Positions 1-8,962 are shown, counted from the stretch's first letter. The stretch is 61,012 nucleotides of DNA from Amycolatopsis acidicola (GCF_007713735.2 NZ_VMNW02000050.1:1-61012), one strand, 5' to 3'. Numbers and translations are program-made. The notes: generated by a model from the sequence alone, not told the origin.

Positions 1-135
1 GTGGTCGGTGGGACGGCTCGCTTCGCGTTGCCGTCCGGCGGTTGGGGTGTGGGCGGTGGGTGTGCCCGGCTTTCGGTGCCGGGCGGCGGTTTGGGTGTGT
101 GGTGGTGGGGTGGCTCGCTTCGCGTTGCCATCACC
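1..135. repeat. three tandem palindromic units (dispersed intergenic repeat)
   Basis: Three hairpin units stand in a row. Unit 1 (11-36) has 7-bp arms GGACGGC/GCCGTCC around a 12-nt loop. Unit 2 (64-84) has arms GCCCGGC/GCCGGGC. Unit 3 (109-132) has arms GGTGGC/GCCATC, with one G-T pair, around the same 12-nt loop as unit 1. Units are separated by G/T-rich spacers beginning GGCGGTT. A related copy lies inverted at 14386-14475. The remainder up to 179 shows no gene; the open frames here are repeat translations. Confidence 0.7.
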
Positions 136-179
136 AGCTACAGCTTGGGCCAGCGCGCTCGCGCCGGGCACGCGGGTCG

Positions 180-743
180 CTACCGACGCCCGCCGCGAAG
201 CGAGTACGCCAGTAGTCCCGCTGCGCCGAGCACCGCGGCCGTCCAGGTCGCTTCCGGCGTCCCGGCGGGCTGCAGCATCCACGAAACCAGTTTGGCTTTG
301 ACCGAACCGTCCTGCGGAGTGAACGCGCCGATCGCGAACCACACCAGCGGGAGCGTCCAGCCGAACTGGCCGCCGAACGCCGTCGCGGCGAGCGCGGCCA
401 GGCCGAGCAGGCCCGCGGAGTCCCGCGCCACCAAGGAAAACGCCACCTGCGCGGCACCGATCTCCTGCACCGCCAGCAGCACCGCGCCCGCGGCGACGCC
501 GACCAGCACCACGTGCGCGAGACGCCGCAGCGGCCAGCGGATCGCCGCGGTCCGGTCGAGTTCCGGGTCCTGCCCGCTCAGCCCGGTCGCGCACACCGCG
601 ATCCCGGCCGCGAGCGCCAGCGCCGCGTACAGCGCCGACCACGAACCCCGCGCCGGCGCCCACACCGCGAACGCGCACACCACGAGCGCGAGCGCCGCCA
701 CCGGGATCTGCCGGGACCGCGCGTAGAGCAGCGTCCACCTCAT
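180..743 (-). CDS. ABC transporter-associated integral membrane protein
   Basis: A 187-residue, almost wholly hydrophobic protein with about five predicted membrane segments and no soluble domain. The ATG at 743 overlaps the stop of the upstream permease (ATGA), so it is the last gene of the sigma/anti-sigma/ABC operon; frames extending upstream of this ATG run into the neighbour. It is probably a second membrane subunit of the exporter or an accessory protein. No family motif was recognised and the substrate is unknown. The C-terminus is basic (GGRR). Confidence 0.7.
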   Translation of the reverse strand: MRWTLLYARSRQIPVAALALVVCAFAVWAPARGSWSALYAALALAAGIAVCATGLSGQDPELDRTAAIRWPLRRLAHVVLVGVAAGAVLLAVQEIGAAQVAFSLVARDSAGLLGLAALAATAFGGQFGWTLPLVWFAIGAFTPQDGSVKAKLVSWMLQPAGTPEATWTAAVLGAAGLLAYSLRGGRR

Positions 744-2113
744 GGCGCCATCCCCGGCACAAGCACGTCCAGCGCGTTCCCGTTTTCCGGGCAGGTCAGG
801 TAAAACTGCCGCAGCGCGACGATCCTGCTCTCCTGCTCCGCTCGCGGCAACGTCCGGAACGCGGCCCACGCCTGCTCGACCGGGCCGTTCGCCTGCGGCC
901 CCATCCCGGTCCCGGCCGGCAGCGGCTTCAGCTCCCCGCCGAACCAGGACGCCGACACGGTCCGCGCGGCGATGTCACCCGCGTCTCCCCAGCTCCTCGG
1001 CAGGCACGACGGCGTTCCGGCGCCCGCCAGCAGGAAGGTCCGCAACTGGTCGGCGCTCACGTACAGCAGAGCGGGCGTCGACTGAAAGTCCACGTACACC
1101 ACGGCCGGATCCCGGGGCGGCACCTGGTTGTTCGCGACCGCGTCCGTCAGCTCGGCGACGCGCGTCGGCGCGCCGGGCAGGTTTCCCAGCTGTTCCAACG
1201 CTTCCCGGCCCGCCGTGGCCAGCGTGGGCAGGACAGCTTCGTGCATTTTGGACACGCACACCGGCCCGTCGCAGACCTGCGCGGCGGCGGAACTGTCCGG
1301 CACCATGGTTTCTTCCGCCGTCGCGGGAAACACGGCGAGCGCGATCGCGACGGCCACCGCCGCGGGAAGCAGGCCGAGCAGCCGGGCACGCACGGTTTTC
1401 GCCGCCAGCAGGAAGAAACAGGTCACCGCGAGCCCCGCGAACCACACCGCCTGCCCGGCGTCCACCGACGTCGCGGTGGTGACCAGCGAACCGTGCGGCT
1501 GCTGGATCGCCGGGCCCAGCAGCCCGGCACGCACCGAGCCGAGCACCGACGAGGTGAACGTTTCCGGGTCCAGCGCGCTCCACAGCAGGACCGTCAGCAC
1601 CAGGCTCACCACGGCGAGCGCGGGCGCGGTCAGCGGGTGCGGCAGCAACCTGCCCACCGCGAGGCCGAGCCAGGCGCCCGCGATCACCACAAGCGCGCCG
1701 ACCGCCACGACCGGCACGAACCCGGCCGAGACGAACCCGCCGTTCGCCAGCACCTCGATCGCGCCCACCACGAACACCAGCAGGAACCCGAGCACGGTCA
1801 GCGCGCCCAGCGCCGCGGCCAGAACCGCCCCGCGGTGCCAGTGCGGCCGCGGTGTGGTGGCGAGGAGTTCGTGCATGCCCGAGCGGGTGTCGCGCATGCC
1901 CTGGATCGCCCCGGCGCCGACCACGACCGGCCACAGGAACACCAGCAGGAACCGCACCCACAACGCCGTCGTGGTCAGCTGCGTGGTCCAGTCGGCAGGC
2001 GCCTTCCACCACGGCCCGCTCATCAGGAACAGGAAACCCAATGCCAGTAAGGCGAACAGCAGCCCCGCCCACGGCGCGACCGACCGCCGCGCCTCGATCC
2101 GCAGCGCCCTCAC
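740..2113 (-). CDS. ABC transporter permease with large C-terminal domain
   Basis: A 457-residue protein starting at GTG 2113, which overlaps the stop of the ATPase gene (GTGA). The first ~290 residues contain about six to seven hydrophobic segments separated by short polar loops, as in ABC-2-type permeases. The rest is a soluble region, probably extracytoplasmic, with two close cysteines (CDGPVC). Coupling to the ATPase upstream and a second membrane protein downstream supports an export complex. The substrate cannot be inferred. Confidence 0.75.
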   Translation of the reverse strand: MRALRIEARRSVAPWAGLLFALLALGFLFLMSGPWWKAPADWTTQLTTTALWVRFLLVFLWPVVVGAGAIQGMRDTRSGMHELLATTPRPHWHRGAVLAAALGALTVLGFLLVFVVGAIEVLANGGFVSAGFVPVVAVGALVVIAGAWLGLAVGRLLPHPLTAPALAVVSLVLTVLLWSALDPETFTSSVLGSVRAGLLGPAIQQPHGSLVTTATSVDAGQAVWFAGLAVTCFFLLAAKTVRARLLGLLPAAVAVAIALAVFPATAEETMVPDSSAAAQVCDGPVCVSKMHEAVLPTLATAGREALEQLGNLPGAPTRVAELTDAVANNQVPPRDPAVVYVDFQSTPALLYVSADQLRTFLLAGAGTPSCLPRSWGDAGDIAARTVSASWFGGELKPLPAGTGMGPQANGPVEQAWAAFRTLPRAEQESRIVALRQFYLTCPENGNALDVLVPGMAP

Positions 2114-2913
2114 CAGTCCCGCCTCCCCTGCTCGTGGCCCAGCAGCGCGGAATAGCCGCGTTCGATCGGGCTCGCGCCCGTGTCGCCGGGGCCACCGGCG
2201 TCGGCCAGCTGGTCCGGTGTCCCCTGGAACACCAGCTTTCCTTCGGCGAACAACAGCACGTCCTGGCACGCCGAGGCGACGTCCTCGACCAGGTGCGTCG
2301 AGACGAGCACGCACGAGTCCCGGCCGAGTTCGACCATCAGCTCCCGGAACCGGACGCGCTGGGCCGGGTCGAGCCCGGCGGTCGGCTCGTCCAGCAGCAG
2401 GATCTCCGGGTCGTTGACGATCGCCTGCGCGATCCCCACCCGGCGGAGCATGCCGCCCGAGAGCGTCTTGAGCCGGTCACCGGCGCGGTCGGCGAGGCCG
2501 ACCCGCTCGATCGCGTGCTGCACCGCCCCCGGGATGTCCTCTTTGGACACTTCCTTCAGCCACGCCATGTACTCGACGAACTCGCGCACGGTGAACCGCT
2601 TGTAGTACCCGAACTGCTGGGGCAGGTACCCGATCCGGCGGCGCAGCCCACGCTGCCCGGTGCGCCCCCCGACGGGTGCACCGAGCAACGCGAGCCGCCC
2701 GCCTGCCGGGCGCAGCACGGTCGCCAGCGCCCGGATCAGCGTGGTCTTGCCCGCGCCGTTCGGCCCGAGCAGACCGTGCACCCCCGTGCCCAGCGACAGG
2801 TCGAGCCCGTCGACGGCCATCCTGCTCCGGCCGACGCGGACCCTGAGCCCTTCCGCCTGTATCTGGAAGGCGTACGTCGCAGGCGCCACTTCCGCGGCCC
2901 CGACTGCCCGCAT
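2110..2913 (-). CDS. ABC transporter ATP-binding protein
   Basis: A 267-residue nucleotide-binding subunit. Visible motifs in order are Walker A (GPNGAGKTT, near residue 55), a Q-loop region (YLPQQFGYY), the ABC signature (LSGGMLRR) and Walker B (ILLLDEPTAGLDP), followed by an H-loop (STH). It presumably powers the permeases encoded immediately downstream. The ATG at 2913 has a strong AAGGAGA ribosome site. It belongs to the CcmA/NatA-like export branch by overall pattern. It sits 13 bp after the anti-sigma gene. Confidence 0.9.
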   Translation of the reverse strand: MRAVGAAEVAPATYAFQIQAEGLRVRVGRSRMAVDGLDLSLGTGVHGLLGPNGAGKTTLIRALATVLRPAGGRLALLGAPVGGRTGQRGLRRRIGYLPQQFGYYKRFTVREFVEYMAWLKEVSKEDIPGAVQHAIERVGLADRAGDRLKTLSGGMLRRVGIAQAIVNDPEILLLDEPTAGLDPAQRVRFRELMVELGRDSCVLVSTHLVEDVASACQDVLLFAEGKLVFQGTPDQLADAGGPGDTGASPIERGYSALLGHEQGRRDW

Positions 2914-2926
2914 GGAATCTCTCCTT

Positions 2927-3718
2927 TCAGTTGTTCGCGCCCAAGCGCGTGAATGCGGTGCGCCGCAGGAAAACGACCAGAGCGGTCGCGGCGAAGATCC
3001 CGGCCCACACCGGTAACGTGCCCGGCGCGAGCACGAAAGCCTGCCGTTGCAGGGAAACCGTCGGCAGCACGATCACCGCGACCCACGCCGCGATCAGCAG
3101 GACGGCGGCCCGGCCGATGCCGATCACCGCGCCGAGCGCGAGCGTGCCCGTGGTGAACGCGAGGCTGGGCAGGAGCCACCAGCCGCCGTGCGTGCCGGTC
3201 GCCCAGCCCGCCCCCAGCAGCAACGGCAGCAGCACGGCGAGCATCGCCGTGGTCCGCCGGAGCACCAGGTACAGCCCGGCGCGCGGGGTCGCGGCGACGA
3301 GTTCGTACGCGGGATCGATCCCCCGCGCCCACGAAGCCGCGACCCCGGCGACGGGCAGCACCGGCGCGAACAGCCGCACCAGCGAAACGGAACTGCCCGA
3401 AACCTCGTCGAACCAGCACGCGAGCAGCGTGACCAGCACGATCATCACCAGCCACGGCATCGCGACCGGCGTCACCCAGGTGACCAGCCACTGCTTCACC
3501 CGCGACGGATGTGCTTGCGGCGTCAGGGAAGGCTCGATCCCCGACCACACGGACCCGGCGAGCGAGGTCACCTCCGGCGCACTGATCCCGGCGAGCCGCG
3601 CGCGGCAGTCCGGGCAGGACTCCAGATGCGCCTCGACCGCCCACGCCTGATCCGCCGCCAGGTCCTCGCCGCGCACGTAGCTCGCCAGCAGTCGCGCCGG
3701 CACGTGATTCCCGGTCAT
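2927..3718 (-). CDS. zinc-finger (zf-HC2) multi-pass membrane protein, putative anti-sigma factor
   Basis: A 263-residue protein whose first 40 residues form a ZAS-type anti-sigma zinc-binding motif, H31-x3-C35-x2-C38, as in redox or envelope-stress anti-sigma factors. The rest holds about five or six membrane segments, more than the single helix usual in such proteins, so it may be an anti-sigma/permease fusion. ATG 3718 overlaps the sigma-factor stop (ATGA). The inferred role is holding the sigma factor at the membrane and linking it to the ABC exporter encoded downstream. Confidence 0.8.
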   Translation of the reverse strand: MTGNHVPARLLASYVRGEDLAADQAWAVEAHLESCPDCRARLAGISAPEVTSLAGSVWSGIEPSLTPQAHPSRVKQWLVTWVTPVAMPWLVMIVLVTLLACWFDEVSGSSVSLVRLFAPVLPVAGVAASWARGIDPAYELVAATPRAGLYLVLRRTTAMLAVLLPLLLGAGWATGTHGGWWLLPSLAFTTGTLALGAVIGIGRAAVLLIAAWVAVIVLPTVSLQRQAFVLAPGTLPVWAGIFAATALVVFLRRTAFTRLGANN

Positions 3719-4317
3719 GACAGTGCCTCCCGCATCGCGACCCGCGCGCGGCGGGCGCGGGTCTTGACGGTTCCTTCCGGCAGCCCGAGCAGGACAGCGG
3801 TCTCGCGTACGGTCAGCCCGTCGAGCACCATCGCCTGCAGGACCTGCCGGAGTTCCGGGGCGAGGGTGCGCAGCGCGTCGCCGACGTCGTCGCCGACCGT
3901 CCCCGCCAGCGCCTCTTCTTCGGCGGCCGGCGCGCTGGCGTCGGCCAGCACGGCCGGGGGCTCGGCGTGGTGCGCGCGGCGGCGGAACGCGTCGACCAGG
4001 CGCCGGGCCGCGATGGTCCAGACCCAGCCGACCGCGCTGCCCCCGGCCGCCGCGCCCGCGAACGACCCCGCGGCACGCCAGATCGCGAGGTACGTCTCCT
4101 GCATGACCTCGGCGACGATCTGGTCGTCCGCGCAGCGCCGGCGCAGGCGGACGGCCAGCCACGGCGACGTGCGGCGGTACAGCTCCTCGAAGGCCGCGCG
4201 GTCGCCCCTGGCCGTCCGCCGGACGAGGGTTTCCTCGTCGGCTCGCTCCAGTGCTTTCTGCTTCACGTGAGGCAAGACGCCCGCCCGGCCGGAACGGTTC
4301 TCGAACCGATGTGGCAT
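3715..4317 (-). CDS. RNA polymerase ECF sigma factor
   Basis: A 200-residue ECF-type sigma-70 protein: region 2 (about residues 35-100, with AFEELYRRTSPW and DQIVAEVMQETYLAIWR) and region 4 (about 145-195, LPEGTVKTRARRAR helix-turn-helix). No C-terminal extension is present. The start is uncertain: ATG 4317 lies 3 bp after the antiporter stop without a clear ribosome site, and GTG 4266 is an alternative. A palindrome CGGTTC-TC-GAACCG (4295-4308) lies between these candidates and could be a control site if the later start is used. Confidence 0.88.
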   Translation of the reverse strand: MPHRFENRSGRAGVLPHVKQKALERADEETLVRRTARGDRAAFEELYRRTSPWLAVRLRRRCADDQIVAEVMQETYLAIWRAAGSFAGAAAGGSAVGWVWTIAARRLVDAFRRRAHHAEPPAVLADASAPAAEEEALAGTVGDDVGDALRTLAPELRQVLQAMVLDGLTVRETAVLLGLPEGTVKTRARRARVAMREALS

Positions 4318-4320
4318 GCG

Positions 4321-5448
4321 TCACACATGCTTACGGGCGGCGAACGACCCGGCCACGGCGGTCACGCCCACCGTCACCAGTGCCGCGGCGACGATCGCCC
4401 CGCTTTCGCCGGGCGCGAGAAGCCCTTCCCGGCCGCCGATGGTCACGGCCGCGACCGGCACGCCCAGCTGCGCCCCGGCGAGCACGGCCAGCGGCAGCGG
4501 CTGGCCGAGCACGCGCACGGCGGCGTGGATCAGGAAGGCAACGGCGGCAAGCAAACCCGCGAGCAGGAGCATGACCGGATGCGCGCCCAGCTCCCGCAGA
4601 TCGAGCGACGCGCCCAGCCACACGTAGAACACGGGACCCAGAAACCCATCTGTCAGCCCGAAAAGCTGCCGCGCCAGCCGGCGTGGCTCGCCGACCGCGG
4701 CCAGCGCGAGCCCCGCGACGAACCCGGCGAGCATCACCGAGATCCCGACCAGCTGGGCGAGTCCGGCGAGCCCGAACAGCACGATCAGCGAGACCCTCAG
4801 TTCCAGCCCGAAGTTCCGGTGCTTGCTCACGTCGTGCAGCCGCTCCACCAGCCCGCGCCCGTGCAGCCAGCGCAACGCCAGGAACCAGATCCCGCCCGCC
4901 GCGAGCACCGCGGCCACGCCGAGCGCCGCTTTTCCCGCCCCGGCCGGATCTTCCACCAGCGGCAGCGCGACGATGCACGCCACATCGGCGACGGCGACCT
5001 GCACGATCATGGCCGTCACTCGCGGGCCGCTCAGCCCTTCGTCGTCGACCACCGGCATCACGAGCGCGGCCGAGCTGGACGCGAGAAGGACAGCGTAGAG
5101 CGCTCCGTGCCCTGTGCCGGTGAGCGCGGCGAGGCCGATTCCGGCGGGCACAGCGAGCACGCCCACGAGCAGCGCGAGGACGAGCCCGCGACGCGTGGCG
5201 GAGCGCAAACCCTGCTGCCGCAAGGGAACGTGGCTGCCCGCCACCATCATCACCAGCGCGAACCCGGCCGAGGCGAGGAACGACAGGACGGGTTCAGCGG
5301 CGTCGATCCAGCCGGTGCCGGTCCGCCCGAACGCGACCCCGACCAGGATCTCCCCCACCACGACGGGGACGCGCAGCCTGCCGGGCGCCGCCAGCAGCGG
5401 CCCGGCGAGACCGGCGACGAGCACCACCGCGAGGGTGAACAGCGACAT
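4321..5448 (-). CDS. cation:proton antiporter, CPA2 (KefB/NapA-like) family
   Basis: A 375-residue membrane protein with about eleven hydrophobic segments and no soluble regulatory (RCK/TrkA-N) domain. The N-terminal VPVVVGEILVGVAFG stretch and the VADVACIVALPLV helix fit sodium/proton or potassium/proton exchangers of the CPA2 superfamily. It ends 3 bp before the earliest sigma-factor start, so the two may be cotranscribed. The inferred role is pH or cation homeostasis. No good ribosome site precedes ATG 5448. Confidence 0.8.
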   Translation of the reverse strand: MSLFTLAVVLVAGLAGPLLAAPGRLRVPVVVGEILVGVAFGRTGTGWIDAAEPVLSFLASAGFALVMMVAGSHVPLRQQGLRSATRRGLVLALLVGVLAVPAGIGLAALTGTGHGALYAVLLASSSAALVMPVVDDEGLSGPRVTAMIVQVAVADVACIVALPLVEDPAGAGKAALGVAAVLAAGGIWFLALRWLHGRGLVERLHDVSKHRNFGLELRVSLIVLFGLAGLAQLVGISVMLAGFVAGLALAAVGEPRRLARQLFGLTDGFLGPVFYVWLGASLDLRELGAHPVMLLLAGLLAAVAFLIHAAVRVLGQPLPLAVLAGAQLGVPVAAVTIGGREGLLAPGESGAIVAAALVTVGVTAVAGSFAARKHV

Positions 5449-5484
5449 CTGGCCATTCTGGCCGTCGCGGCGGCTTCGCGCGTG

Positions 5485-6972
5485 TCAGCGGCGGCGCAGC
5501 AACGACCGGCGCGGCGCGACGGACACCTTGCCGGACACGATGTCGTCCAGCAGCGTGCCGACGGTTTCGGCGGAGCAGGACCGGTTCGCGCCGATTCCGC
5601 CCGACGGGCCGCGCTTGATCCAGCCGACCACGTACGCGCCCGGCACGCCGTCGACGCGCCCTGCCGTGTTCGGGACGGTGCCCGTCTCCTCGTCGAAAGG
5701 CAGCCCTGGTAACGCCGTGCCGCGATAGCCGACCGCGCGGATGACCTGCCCCGCGACGATCTCGGTCTCCCCGTCCGCCGCGGTCACGCGGGTGCCACGG
5801 ACCTGCCGGTCGCCGACGATTTCCGCGGGCGCGGAATGGAAACGCAGCACGATGCGGCGCTGTCCGTGCGGCGGCGGCGCGGACCAGTCGACGGCCTCGC
5901 GGGGCACATCGCGCAGCAACCGCGCCTTGCCCGTCGTGGCGGAATCGATCGTCTCCGCGATGCGCGGGTCGTGCGTGTCGACCACCAGCTGGGGCCCGCC
6001 CTCCTGCTTGAGCGCGAGCAATTCGGGCTCGGTGTACGCGGCGTTCTCGGGCCCGCGCCGGGCCAGCAGCACGACTTCGCGCACCTTGCTGCACCGCAGC
6101 CGCGCCAGCGCCTCCGGCGAAATCGTCGTGCCCGCCAGGGTTTCCGGGTCCGCCGTCAGGATCCGGGCGACGTCGAGCGCCACGTTGCCGGTGCCGACGA
6201 GGACCACGCGCTCGGCCGAGAGGTCGACCGCGTCCGGGCGCACGTCGGGATGGCCGTTGTACCAGCCGACGACGGTGGTGGCGGCGAGGCTGCCGGGCAG
6301 GTCCTCACCGGGGATGCCGAGGCCGCGCGCCGAGGACGCGCCGACCGCGTAGATCACGGCGTCGTACCGGTCTTCCAGCTCGGCCACCGAAACGTCCTTG
6401 CCCACTTCGACCCCGAGCTGAAGCCGAAGGCGGGGATGACGGTGCAGGCGGGCGAAGGTCTCGCCGATCTTCTTCGTCGACGGGTGATCGGGCGCCACGC
6501 CGTAGCGCACGAGGCCGCCCGTCACCGGCAACCGGTCGATGAGCGTGACCTTCGCGCTGGTGTGCAGCAACAGGTCCTCCACCGCGTACATCCCGGCGGG
6601 CCCGGTGCCGACCACCGCCACCCGCGGCGCCGGGAAGTCGCTCGGGATCGTGCGGGTGAACGACGGCGGGCCCCAGGCGTGGAAATTCGGGGCCGGGTCG
6701 GCGTTCGCGGCCGGTTCTCGTTCGGCGTAGAACTCCGCGTTGATGCCCGCGTACGCCTTCAACGGCTCGGTCAGGCTCTCCACCGGGAAGATCGCGTCGA
6801 CCGGGCAGGCGTCGGCGCAGGCGCCGCAGTCGATGCAGGCGCGCGGGTCCACATACAGCATGTCGGTCTTGCCGAAGTCCGGCTCGTCCGGCGTGGGGTG
6901 GATGCAGTTGACCGGGCAGACGGCGACGCACGAGGCGTCGTTGCAGCAGGTCTGGGTGATCGCGAACGCCAT
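5485..6972 (-). CDS. fprB: ferredoxin / ferredoxin-NADP+ reductase fusion (FprB type)
   Basis: A 495-residue fusion. Residues 1-~100 are a 7Fe/8Fe-type ferredoxin with two cysteine clusters (CVAVCPVNC and CIDCGACADACP). From about residue 115 follows an adrenodoxin-reductase-like flavoprotein with an FAD loop (VGTGPAGMYA) and an NADP loop (VGTGNVALDVA). The architecture matches mycobacterial FprB. It should pass electrons from NADPH to an iron-sulfur or oxygenase partner. It starts 4 bp after the diiron oxygenase stop, so that enzyme is the obvious electron acceptor. Confidence 0.92.
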   Translation of the reverse strand: MAFAITQTCCNDASCVAVCPVNCIHPTPDEPDFGKTDMLYVDPRACIDCGACADACPVDAIFPVESLTEPLKAYAGINAEFYAEREPAANADPAPNFHAWGPPSFTRTIPSDFPAPRVAVVGTGPAGMYAVEDLLLHTSAKVTLIDRLPVTGGLVRYGVAPDHPSTKKIGETFARLHRHPRLRLQLGVEVGKDVSVAELEDRYDAVIYAVGASSARGLGIPGEDLPGSLAATTVVGWYNGHPDVRPDAVDLSAERVVLVGTGNVALDVARILTADPETLAGTTISPEALARLRCSKVREVVLLARRGPENAAYTEPELLALKQEGGPQLVVDTHDPRIAETIDSATTGKARLLRDVPREAVDWSAPPPHGQRRIVLRFHSAPAEIVGDRQVRGTRVTAADGETEIVAGQVIRAVGYRGTALPGLPFDEETGTVPNTAGRVDGVPGAYVVGWIKRGPSGGIGANRSCSAETVGTLLDDIVSGKVSVAPRRSLLRRR

Positions 6973-6976
6973 GGGC

Positions 6977-7894
6977 TCAGATCAGGTTCGCGCGCTTGTA
7001 GTAGCGCATCGACGCCTTGGTCAGCAGGCCGCAGGAGTCGAGGAACTCCATCAGGCCCGCGCAGCTGGAGCGCAGCATCGCCTTGTGATGCTCGTTGTGC
7101 TTCGCCTCGCGCAGGGCGCGCTCGGAGTCGAGGCCCGCGTTGGCGTACACCTTGCGGTTCCACATGCTGCTGACGATGTAGTACGCCGCGACGGACACGA
7201 CGAAGGCGTTGTACTGGCGGCGCAGCCAGCCGGCGCCCGCGAGCCGCTCCTTGGTCTCCTCGCGGGCGAACTTCATGTGCCGCGACTCCTCGACCACGTG
7301 GATGTTGTTGATCGTGCGCACGAACGGGACCACCCGCTCGTCGCGCATCCAGTCGCGCTGCATGACGTCGAGGACCTCTTCGGCCACGAGGATCGCGGCG
7401 TACGCGGCCTCGCCTTTGGCCGTGGCGGCGAAGAACCGGCCCAGCTCGACCGCGAGCTTGCGCGGCCGGTACGCGGGCGCGCCGAGCTTCGCGGCGCCGC
7501 GCGCGAACATGATCGAGTGGCGGCATTCGTCGGCGATCTCGGTGAGCGCCCACTGGAACGCCGGGTCCGTGGGGTCCTTGGCGTAGAAGTCCCGGATGAC
7601 CATCTGCTGCAGGATCATCTCGAACCAGATCCCGGTGCTGGCGACCGACGCCGCCTCCTGGCGGGTCAGGGCGCGCTGCTGTTCCGGGGTCATCTCGTCC
7701 CAGTACTTCGTGCCGTAGAGCGTGCTCCACTCCGGGCTCGCGCCGTGGTAGGACTCGTCCAGCGGGGTGTCCCAGTCCACCTCGTGCACCGGGTCGTACG
7801 AGAGGGTCTCCGACGAGTCGAGCAGCCGCCGGGCCATCTCTTCCCTGCCCGGGCCGCCGGCCTCCGCCGGGCGGTGCGTGTCAACGCTGGTCAT
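6977..7894 (-). CDS. AurF-like diiron oxygenase
   Basis: A 305-residue helical protein with ferritin-like diiron ligand motifs: EIADECRH, VAEEVLD and VEESRHMKF, the E/H pattern of the p-aminobenzoate N-oxygenase (AurF) superfamily. The ATG at 7894 follows a clear GGAGGG site. It heads a two-gene operon with the ferredoxin reductase, a pairing that I recall next to fprB in mycobacteria. The substrate is unknown; N-oxygenation or another oxygen-dependent oxidation is inferred from the fold only. Confidence 0.85.
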   Translation of the reverse strand: MTSVDTHRPAEAGGPGREEMARRLLDSSETLSYDPVHEVDWDTPLDESYHGASPEWSTLYGTKYWDEMTPEQQRALTRQEAASVASTGIWFEMILQQMVIRDFYAKDPTDPAFQWALTEIADECRHSIMFARGAAKLGAPAYRPRKLAVELGRFFAATAKGEAAYAAILVAEEVLDVMQRDWMRDERVVPFVRTINNIHVVEESRHMKFAREETKERLAGAGWLRRQYNAFVVSVAAYYIVSSMWNRKVYANAGLDSERALREAKHNEHHKAMLRSSCAGLMEFLDSCGLLTKASMRYYKRANLI

Positions 7895-7915
7895 CGCGCC
7901 CTCCTGACGAGAAGA

Positions 7916-7951
7916 TACTGTTACCTGGATTTACTGTTACCCAAGGTAACA
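7916..7951. promoter_or_regulatory. putative operator: TACTGTTACC direct repeat plus TTACC dyad
   Basis: Upstream of the diiron oxygenase a 10-bp direct repeat TACTGTTACC occurs at 7916-7925 and 7932-7941. The second copy forms a perfect inverted repeat TGTTACC-CAA-GGTAACA (7935-7951). Such a dyad is typical of TetR-family sites. No TetR gene adjoins it, so the cognate regulator is unknown. Its AT-rich composition stands out from the surroundings. Confidence 0.65.
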
Positions 7952-7987
7952 CATTCTCGGCGGGGACGGAACCCAGGACACACGTGT

Positions 7988-8887
7988 TCACTGAATGCCC
8001 GCGGCGCCCCGGATCATGCCCCGCAGCCAGCCGTGCGCGGGGTCGGCGTCCAGGCGCGCGTGCCAGGACAGGGTGATCTCGGATTCCGGCAGGCCCACCG
8101 GCATCGCGAACCAGCGAAGCCCGAGCGCCGGTCCGTACTGCTCCGCGAGCCGCTTCGGCACGAGCCCGACGTAGCGGCTCGACGCGACGAGGAGCACGGC
8201 GAGCGCGAAGGTGGGCACGACGGCGGCGACGGTGCGGCGGAGCCCTTCGGCTTCGAGCGCGTCGTCCAGCGGACCCCGGGCACGCCCGCGTCGCGACGCC
8301 GAAACGTGCGGATGCCGGCAGAGCTGAGCCGAAGTAGGCCTGCGATGCCGCCCCAGCGGGCTGTCCGCGTGCACGATGCCGACGAGCTCTTCGCGGTAGA
8401 GCTCGGCCGTCCGGATGTCCGGGACCGTCGCGCCGCGCGCGCCGACGTCCAGATCCACGGAGCCATCCCGTAGCGCTTCCACGCTTTCGCTGCCCTCGGC
8501 GACGAATCGCAGCATCACGCCCGGGGCGACCGCCGCGATGGCCTCGACCGCCGCGGGCGCCAGGGTCGCGGCGACGCCGTCGTTGATGCGGACCGTGAAA
8601 CCGCGCTTCAGGCCGGAGACATCGATCTCGCGGTCGGCGCTGATCAAGGCCGCGGCCTCGTCCAGAAGCGACCGCACGCGGGGCGCCGCGCGGAGCGCGA
8701 ACGGCGTGGGCGCCATCCCCCGCCCGGCACGCACCAGGATCGGGTCGTCCATCGCCCGCCGGAGCCGCGCCAGCGCCCGGCTCGTGGCCGGGATGGACAG
8801 GTTGAGGCGCTCAGCCGCCGCCGTGACGCTGCCGCCCTGGAGCACGGCGTCGAACACGCGCAGCAGGTTCAGGTCGAGTTCGGGCAT
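7988..8887 (-). CDS. LysR-family transcriptional regulator
   Basis: A 299-residue protein with an N-terminal winged helix (LNLLRVFDAVLQGGSVTAAA, residues 5-65) and a periplasmic-binding-like effector domain (about 90-295). It is divergent from an MFS exporter, with 75 bp between starts, the usual arrangement for a LysR regulator of its neighbour. An inverted repeat in the gap probably carries its site. The inducer may be the exported compound. The ATG at 8887 lacks a strong ribosome site, consistent with a leaderless or weakly expressed regulator. Confidence 0.9.
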   Translation of the reverse strand: MPELDLNLLRVFDAVLQGGSVTAAAERLNLSIPATSRALARLRRAMDDPILVRAGRGMAPTPFALRAAPRVRSLLDEAAALISADREIDVSGLKRGFTVRINDGVAATLAPAAVEAIAAVAPGVMLRFVAEGSESVEALRDGSVDLDVGARGATVPDIRTAELYREELVGIVHADSPLGRHRRPTSAQLCRHPHVSASRRGRARGPLDDALEAEGLRRTVAAVVPTFALAVLLVASSRYVGLVPKRLAEQYGPALGLRWFAMPVGLPESEITLSWHARLDADPAHGWLRGMIRGAAGIQ

Positions 8888-8899
8888 GATTGCACTCTA

Positions 8900-8925
8900 C
8901 GCAACTACTCATTACCAAAGTTGCG
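8900..8925. promoter_or_regulatory. putative LysR binding site
   Basis: An interrupted inverted repeat CGCAACT (8900-8906) and AGTTGCG (8919-8925), with perfect 7-bp arms 12 bp apart, lies midway between the divergent LysR and MFS starts. Size and position fit a LysR-type regulatory site controlling both genes. Confidence 0.55.
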
Positions 8926-8962
8926 TCGCACGATCGTGCCCGTGCTCCCTAACGTCGGTGCC

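Noticed and set aside
1..726. 241-codon plus-strand frame at the left edge
   Set aside because: Its first part translates the palindromic repeat and the rest is antisense to the membrane protein gene.
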